A DNA stretch of 64,000 nt from Tigriopus japonicus (lineage: Eukaryota > Arthropoda > Copepoda > Harpacticoida > Harpacticidae), in assembly GCA_010645155.1 (NCBI GenBank), contig CM021316.1, positions 3,017,108 through 3,081,107 of the forward strand, written 5' to 3'. Made by a program: the position numbers and the translations under genes. Positions 59,001-64,000 of this stretch are shown piece by piece. Every line of letters starts with the position of its first letter. Position 1 is the first letter of the stretch. The notes beneath the pieces are model-generated. The model was given only the letters and a program-made list of their open reading frames with translations. It was not told where the DNA came from and searched no databases.

Positions 59001-60458
59001 TCCAATCCAATCGCCTTCAATGTGATCGTAGATCAACGACGACTTGAACAAATTCTTCTTTTTGAGCACGATTCAGAAGCTCAGCAACTCCTCAAAGTCA
59101 CCAAGACGGTCCCAAAAAATTGCTTCTACGGGTTGACCATGACCAAAAATCAATATTATCCTGCACCTTCCTATCGTACTTATGTATCCTCGGGGCATAG
59201 AAATCGTCCTTTTCTTCAAAGTGATATGAAGGACTTCATCAAGGCCTTGGAACACGATATCCTAGGGATAAAAGAAGAATCCCGAGAAGCTCAAAAGGCC
59301 CTCACAGACCTGCAATCCGAAATCTCACAGTGTGAAGGGGAGCGGAAACGAAATGAGAAGGTGGTCACCGATTTGAAACGAAAAATCAAGGCCAAAAACA
59401 TGGAATTGAGCCAGTTGAAAACCGAGGCTGAAACTGAACAGGCTCCAGATATTTCAGCTTTGGAAGAAGACCGTGATCGTTTCCAACAGGAATTGGATGA
59501 ACTTGTAAAACACCTCAAAACCGAACAAGTCAAACTAGAAGAACTACAAAAGGCCACCAAGGCCGCCAAAGAAAGTCTCGTCCAAAAGCGTGACGAAACC
59601 GATGTTTTTGGCGGAGTTGATGACTTGAGTGACAAATTGAATCAAATCGAAGACTCCATCCTCAAGACTGAACGAGACAAGGCCTATTATACTCAAAAAT
59701 TCGAAGATTACAACACTCAAGTCCTCTCCTTAAAAGAAGAGAGTGACAAATTAAAGGCCAAGTACAATAACGCAATCACAATTGCTCAAAACAAAGCCCC
59801 AGAACCAGATCATCCTCTTGAGAAACCCGATAAGCTAAGGCGCGAGATTGTCACCTTGGAGAACAACCTTCGCCATCAAAAAGCTGGCACGGAATCCAAA
59901 GAAGAGGTCTTGAAACACTTGGAAAAGCACCGCAAAGTGCTGAATGATGCTAAAGCTATCGTGAGCTCCATTCAAACCAGTGTGGCTAAGCTTGAGAACA
60001 TGCTCATTATGCGAAAGAGGGGATTCGTTAAGATTCGCATGTCGATCATTCGTCGAGTCAAGAACTACTTTAATGTGCGTTTAGCTGCCAGAAAATACAC
60101 GGGAGAAATCATATTTGATAGTGATGCTCAAACCATGGAACTAGTTGTTTGTCCTGATGGAGCCGATCCTGCGGTTGCTAAGAGGAGTATGAAAACTTTA
60201 TCTGGAGGAGAAAAAAGCTATTCAACCATCTCATTGGTGTTATCTTTGTGGGATGTGATGAGTCCGCCATTTAGGATTCTGGATGAATTTGACGTGTTCA
60301 TGGACATGGTCAATCGAAGAGCCTCCTTACATCAAATTGTGGAGTATGCCAAAATGAAGAGACAATACCAGTACATCTTTCTCACACCTTTGAATACGAA
60401 CAACATCACTGTGGAAGAAGATTTGAGCATCATCCGCTTAGAAAAGAGTCGAGATTGA
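56037..60458 (+). CDS. SMC6: structural maintenance of chromosomes protein 6
   Basis: ATPase arm of the nuclear SMC5/6 complex, which acts in homologous recombination, replication fork repair and silencing of extrachromosomal DNA. Two exons, 56037-56873 and 58008-60458, join in phase 0 to 1095 residues, against about 1091 in human. Residues 1-60 are a disordered, His/Pro/Arg-rich lead. Walker A is GVNGSGKS at 94-101 in the head, long coiled coils follow, the hinge is about 520-680 (LGSLINFRPG onward), and the C-terminal head holds the signature LSGGEKS at 1010-1016 and Walker B FRILDEFDVFMD with D1038/E1039, the DEFDVFMD form typical of SMC6. The intron of 1134 bp contains a long-armed inverted-repeat element. 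The stop lies 81 bp from the convergent ATOX1 stop. Confidence 0.97.
57326..57956. mobile_element. long-armed MITE in the SMC6 intron
   Basis: Inverted arms of roughly 160 bp (57337-57495 and 57790-57945) share CAAGTGAGCGTTTT, ACC(G/A)CTAGCGGTAAA, GTTGCTC, CATTTTGGC, CCAAGTTTTT and GATTCTAGGT(T/C)C. A looser match carries the arms a further ten bases outward, so the exact ends and target duplication are uncertain. The body has no coding frame. Confidence 0.82.
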
Positions 60459-60483
60459 ACATGTGATTTGTTAGTTAATTGCT

Positions 60484-60489
60484 TTTATT
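60484..60489 (-). terminator. poly(A) signal for ATOX1
   Basis: AATAAA on the minus strand about 51 bp after the ATOX1 stop, inside the 81-bp spacer shared with the SMC6 3' end, so the two transcripts very probably overlap. Confidence 0.6.
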
Positions 60490-60539
60490 TTCATCGCCAA
60501 GAAAATGTTTAAGACGGTTAAGTGATGTTGGAATATTGA

Positions 60540-60883
60540 TTAGTTGCGCGGATTGTTTCCAATGTAGGTTGTGGCCTTACCAGTCTTCTTGATCACAGCA
60601 AGAAGCTCATCGGAAGTCATCCCTGAAGAGGTCACGTAAACCCTTTGGGCTTTCAAGTCTGTTTCGAAGCTCTCGACACCTTTATCTACAAATAGGACGG
60701 GGAAAAAACTGAAACTAAAAACCTGCATGCTGTTTTGTACCATGTGTGTTAAGGAATCCAGCCTTTACTGAAAATAAGGTTAAGTAAAAAACGTCATGGA
60801 AAACTACCTTTCAGTCGTCCAAGAACTCGTTCAACGGCCCCTGAACAACCTTCACAAGTCATTTCCACTTGAAATTCATGCAC
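60540..60883 (-). CDS. ATOX1: copper chaperone ATOX1 (first exon not found)
   Basis: Cytosolic Cu(I) carrier that hands copper to the Cu-ATPases of the secretory pathway. Two exons are clear: 60883-60808 and 60685-60540 (222 bp, 73 residues plus stop). They encode VHEFQVEMTCEGCSGAVERV with the MTCxxC metal site, then the second half with a KKTGK loop near the C-terminus, as in the family (human 68 residues). The 5' exon enters in phase 0 with Val-His, so only the initiator region (one to three residues) is missing. No convincing start was seen in the 290 bp up to the next gene; an ATG followed directly by a GTGAGA donor at 62877-62879 is a speculative candidate, which would place the B3GALNT2 gene inside the intron. 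Confidence 0.92.
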
Positions 60884-61174
60884 CTAGAAACGAAAAGGAT
60901 TTATGTGTAATTGAAATATAAAAATGCATTAATAATGTGTTGATTCATTGGCAAGATATCTGTAATTCACGACTGGAGAGCGGATCCAATTTGAAAAATT
61001 GAACTCCAATCGCGAATAATTTAACACTTGAGAACTTATGTATACTTAGGTTGAGGTCTGATATGTGTCTATGTTACTACTCAAACCTAAAAAAACAAAA
61101 GGGTTAATCTCTAACTACAATGTGCTATTTACACACAACAATATCACGACTAGTAGGGACTAAGTGGTGTCATC

Positions 61175-62758
61175 TCAAGAGCACGAACAAAGGCGACCAC
61201 ATTGAGAGTAGGCCTTCCAGGCCCCGTTCATTGAGGCTTTGTCTCGAAAAGGTCCCTGAACCACGAGATTCTTGGCACAAGTCTTGTTATCGTCCGTGAA
61301 ATCCACGTCGTCAATAATATACGGCGATATGGAAGCCAGCCAAACCGCCAAAGATGAGGTCAAATCCCGAAAAGGCACCAGCAAATCTGAATTCCGGGCC
61401 AAATAGGACACAAGATCACGACTGAGAACCGAACCCGCATCAGCAGGCATCAACGGGTAATGGGTACCCAAGTAATTGCGCTCAAACATGGGCCCATAAC
61501 GCACAACAGGTTCGCCTTGATGGAACCGACTTCGCCAACTTAAACTGAACTCATTTTGCAGTTTCGGAAGAAGTCGATCGATGGCGATGAACGAATCGTC
61601 CGGATTGACCAACATAAAGTCGAAATTGTAGCGCTCTAAGGCTATTTTGGCGAAATGTAAGAAGGCCAAAGGCACGTTTTCTTGGGTATCAGTGAGTTCC
61701 GGTACGAAAATAATGTCTTCGTGGTCCTCAATCTCTTCCACAATCTTCCCTAGAGTGTTCTTGTTCTTGTTATCCTGACATTTGTTTTGGGTATCGTGAG
61801 AATTGACCACTTGTTTGAGCTCCACTAATTCTGGAATACGATAGACCATGGTCACCAAAGGACACGTTTCCGGATGAAACGGAATCGAGATCCCATGGGC
61901 GTACAACGTGGTAAAATGGAGAATCCCATCGTCGCCAAACATCTTATTCCATATCAAATTACAGGCCAGGCTTTGATTGAGCGTCAATTCCGGCTGAAGC
62001 ACCCGTAACACGCCTTCAAAGTGTCTCGGAAACAGTTCCTCATCCGTATTGGGCAACGGGGCATAGAAAAAACCATCATCCGCATTGGCTTTCCCTAAGA
62101 TACTTTGACTAAAGTTCACCGACAAGATCACATCTTTGGTGGCCGGTTCTAGCAATTCCACCGTCAAGTTCCGCCCAGGATCCGCCGGAAACGCCCTAGC
62201 CCATTGTCTCAAGGCCCTTTGCGCAATCCCGATCTGTTGGACGGCAATCGGGAACTTCAAATGGAAACCTAGACCGTCATAAGGCCGTCCCGGTCGGACT
62301 TGCGAAGGCTGAACCCGACTGGGACGAATGGGGGCCGTATCACTCACGCTCACGGGCACAAAAACGTGCCATGGGACGCATAAACTGTCCCGAACCCGCC
62401 AATACGGGTCCAATTCACAGGGACGCTCGGGAAAGAAGAAGAACACCTCGACGGATCCGGCGAAATTGGCCGCCAATTTGCGCCAAGTTCGCCGAATCCG
62501 TTGTCGCCGATCGTGTTGATGATATCGAGAAGCGATCCCGATGATCAGGGAACGATGGGGTAAATGGGACAAAGATGAGGAGGCTAGAGAAGGCGAGGGG
62601 GGCATGGGCGTGTGCAGGAAAGAAGGTAAAAAGTCTAGGAAGCCGTGCCAGATGTCGCGAGCCAATTGGGCGGGACCGAAGAGCTGATACATGACGGACC
62701 CCACACAAAACAGGAAGGCGAACAGAAAGGACAAGTTCTTCACCTGGGTATTACTCAT
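61175..62758 (-). CDS. B3GALNT2: B3GALNT2-like beta-1,3-N-acetylgalactosaminyltransferase
   Basis: Member of glycosyltransferase family 31, nearest to B3GALNT2, which adds GalNAc beta-1,3 to GlcNAc in the ER/Golgi and builds the O-mannosyl glycan of alpha-dystroglycan. A single exon gives 527 residues (human 500). The ATG at 62758 is chosen because the frame further upstream begins with TTG. A type II membrane anchor lies at about 8-28 (LSFLFAFLFCVGSVMY). Family segments: IGIASRYHQHDRRQRIRRTW, an internal B3GALNT2-type insert domain, DIIFVPELTDTQENVPLAFL, and a C-terminal GAWKAYSQCGRLCSC. The DxD-type TDDD is replaced by N385-P-D-D388, and the catalytic ExD segment near 464 reads FRDLTSS. Such changes may mean altered or lost activity. 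Confidence 0.85.
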   Translation of the reverse strand: MSNTQVKNLSFLFAFLFCVGSVMYQLFGPAQLARDIWHGFLDFLPSFLHTPMPPSPSLASSSLSHLPHRSLIIGIASRYHQHDRRQRIRRTWRKLAANFAGSVEVFFFFPERPCELDPYWRVRDSLCVPWHVFVPVSVSDTAPIRPSRVQPSQVRPGRPYDGLGFHLKFPIAVQQIGIAQRALRQWARAFPADPGRNLTVELLEPATKDVILSVNFSQSILGKANADDGFFYAPLPNTDEELFPRHFEGVLRVLQPELTLNQSLACNLIWNKMFGDDGILHFTTLYAHGISIPFHPETCPLVTMVYRIPELVELKQVVNSHDTQNKCQDNKNKNTLGKIVEEIEDHEDIIFVPELTDTQENVPLAFLHFAKIALERYNFDFMLVNPDDSFIAIDRLLPKLQNEFSLSWRSRFHQGEPVVRYGPMFERNYLGTHYPLMPADAGSVLSRDLVSYLARNSDLLVPFRDLTSSLAVWLASISPYIIDDVDFTDDNKTCAKNLVVQGPFRDKASMNGAWKAYSQCGRLCSCS

Positions 62759-64000
62759 GGTAATGATGAGGATGAGGAGGAATCCGGTGAAAGAGGGATG
62801 GAGTGAAAATGAGTGAACGCGTGTCAAGTAGTAATCAGGAGTGAGCGAGATAACTTGGCATTGCAGCTTCTCTCACCATGTCCATATCTCTCTCTTTTTG
62901 ACTTGATTGCGGATGGAGCAGACTAAAGGAGAGAGGAAAAGGGCATCTTGGGAGAGCTCGACCGGAACAACACTGGCACAAGACAGAACGAGCATGGGAA
63001 CAATGGATGAACCAAAAAGGCCTAGGGTCATAAAGTGGTTTTTCCTTGAACAACGGGAAGTGAGGGTGAAATCAGATCTTATGTATCTATTAGATGAGCT
63101 AAAAATAGGATAGAAAAAGGCAGTGTAATGCTATGTTTTGTAACAAATAAGGTGCTTCATACCAGGAGTTTAATAACAAAAAAAATTTAATAATTTTTTA
63201 TGATCAAGATTCGTGTTCTGTAATTCGATTAAATAATGTGGGTTCAATTTGATTGTTTGGTTCAGATGCTTCATTTTCTGGGATTAGGAAATTTCTTAGA
63301 AATCTGTTTAGTGGCGCACTCTTTCGCTATGCCCTGAGGTGCTTTTGAAAGTAACATTGACATGGATTTGTTGCATTCCCCTTGAAATTTAGAAGCTTGA
63401 AAAGTCATATTTATAGCATTGATCCATGGCAATATCTCTCTTGACCTTTTGCGCTATGAAGAAATGTGAAGGCAGCAAAAAGAAAATAGATTTTAAAGCC
63501 ATTTCCACCAATGATTGGGTGCTCGAAATGCTTCTTATGGGCTTTTGTAACGCAAGTTGATCCTCAAAAAAATTCTGTAAGTTGCAAAAAAAATTGGCAC
63601 ACAGAGGGAAAAAATGGTGAAAGGCCTCTAGCGGTATGTACACCGAAACTAGGAGCTCTCGCCCCTGTTGGTAATGCCCGCTCAGAAATCCGGGACTTCT
63701 AGTCGTACTCAAGGGTTCTTATCCTCTTGCAGGCCGTCCAGTAGATTCATGCCTTTAAAGGACGGAGGGGCTCAAAGAAGGCCATGGACGAGACGAGACA
63801 AGCCAGGAGAGGAATCAAAGGGGAACAAATGAGAACCTTTCTCGTCGAGCGAGCGCAACTGCATAAGCCAGATCTCCCCAGAATCATGGATAGTGCATGG
63901 CCAAAAGAATTAACCACAACCGGGAGGTTTAGAGCACGTTGAAAAATCTTCTGCAGTGCAATTATCAAAATCCACTTTAAAAATTAACAACTGCCATTTT
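62759..64000. other. right-end spacer
   Basis: It should contain the promoter of the B3GALNT2-like gene. Short frames at 63389-63712 and 63747-63968 have no recognised features. No repeat structure was resolved. Confidence 0.4.

Overview
This is a eukaryotic nuclear window from an invertebrate animal. Genes are split by short GT-AG introns, and the intergenic DNA is AT-rich and full of small inverted-repeat elements and minisatellites. The conserved proteins look like arthropod forms, and with the compact introns and element types this suggests a crustacean, perhaps a copepod; the taxon is an inference I could not test. No bacterial, organellar or viral genome segment, tRNA, rRNA or CRISPR array was recognised.

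Layout. 1-12.4 kb is gene-poor: a 34-bp minisatellite with a hAT-like element at its edge, a 42-bp minisatellite in strict register, a BEL/Pao integrase relic, two further inverted-repeat elements and one weak hypothetical gene. From 12.4 kb on, ten conserved or convincing genes follow: AP-2 alpha adaptin (-, 12445-17192, 10 exons), WDR13 (-, 19113-20459), ribose-phosphate pyrophosphokinase PRPS (+, 23753-26347, 5 exons), a KLHL2/3-type BTB-BACK-Kelch adaptor (-, 26669-28633), a leucine-rich-repeat protein of unknown role (+, 30830-34827, 2 exons), an ORP5/8-type tail-anchored oxysterol-binding-protein relative (-, 35523-48884, about 13 coding exons), TXNDC11 (+, 50662-53112), SMC6 (+, 56037-60458), an ATOX1 copper chaperone whose first exon is not located (-, 60540-60883), and a B3GALNT2-like glycosyltransferase (-, 61175-62758). 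The last 1.2 kb shows no gene.

The genes do not form a pathway; they are an ordinary set of housekeeping genes: endocytosis, nucleotide synthesis, ubiquitin ligase adaptor, ER-plasma membrane lipid transfer, ER redox, SMC5/6 genome maintenance, copper delivery and glycosylation. I rebuilt the exons of AP2A, PRPS, ORP8, TXNDC11 and SMC6 by matching splice sites to reading phase; each joined CDS is an exact multiple of three and close to the usual family length.

The unusual material is mostly mobile DNA. It includes a miniature LTR retrotransposon with two identical 158-bp LTRs, primer-binding site and 4-bp target duplication; a full-length mariner-type element with 30-bp terminal repeats and a transposase broken by two TGA codons; hAT-like elements with 8-bp target duplications, one interrupting a 30-bp minisatellite with exact arithmetic; and several long-armed foldback or MITE-like elements, many inside introns. 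Other items are several alternative phase-compatible first exons for ORP8, and a B3GALNT2-like protein whose catalytic acidic motifs are altered.
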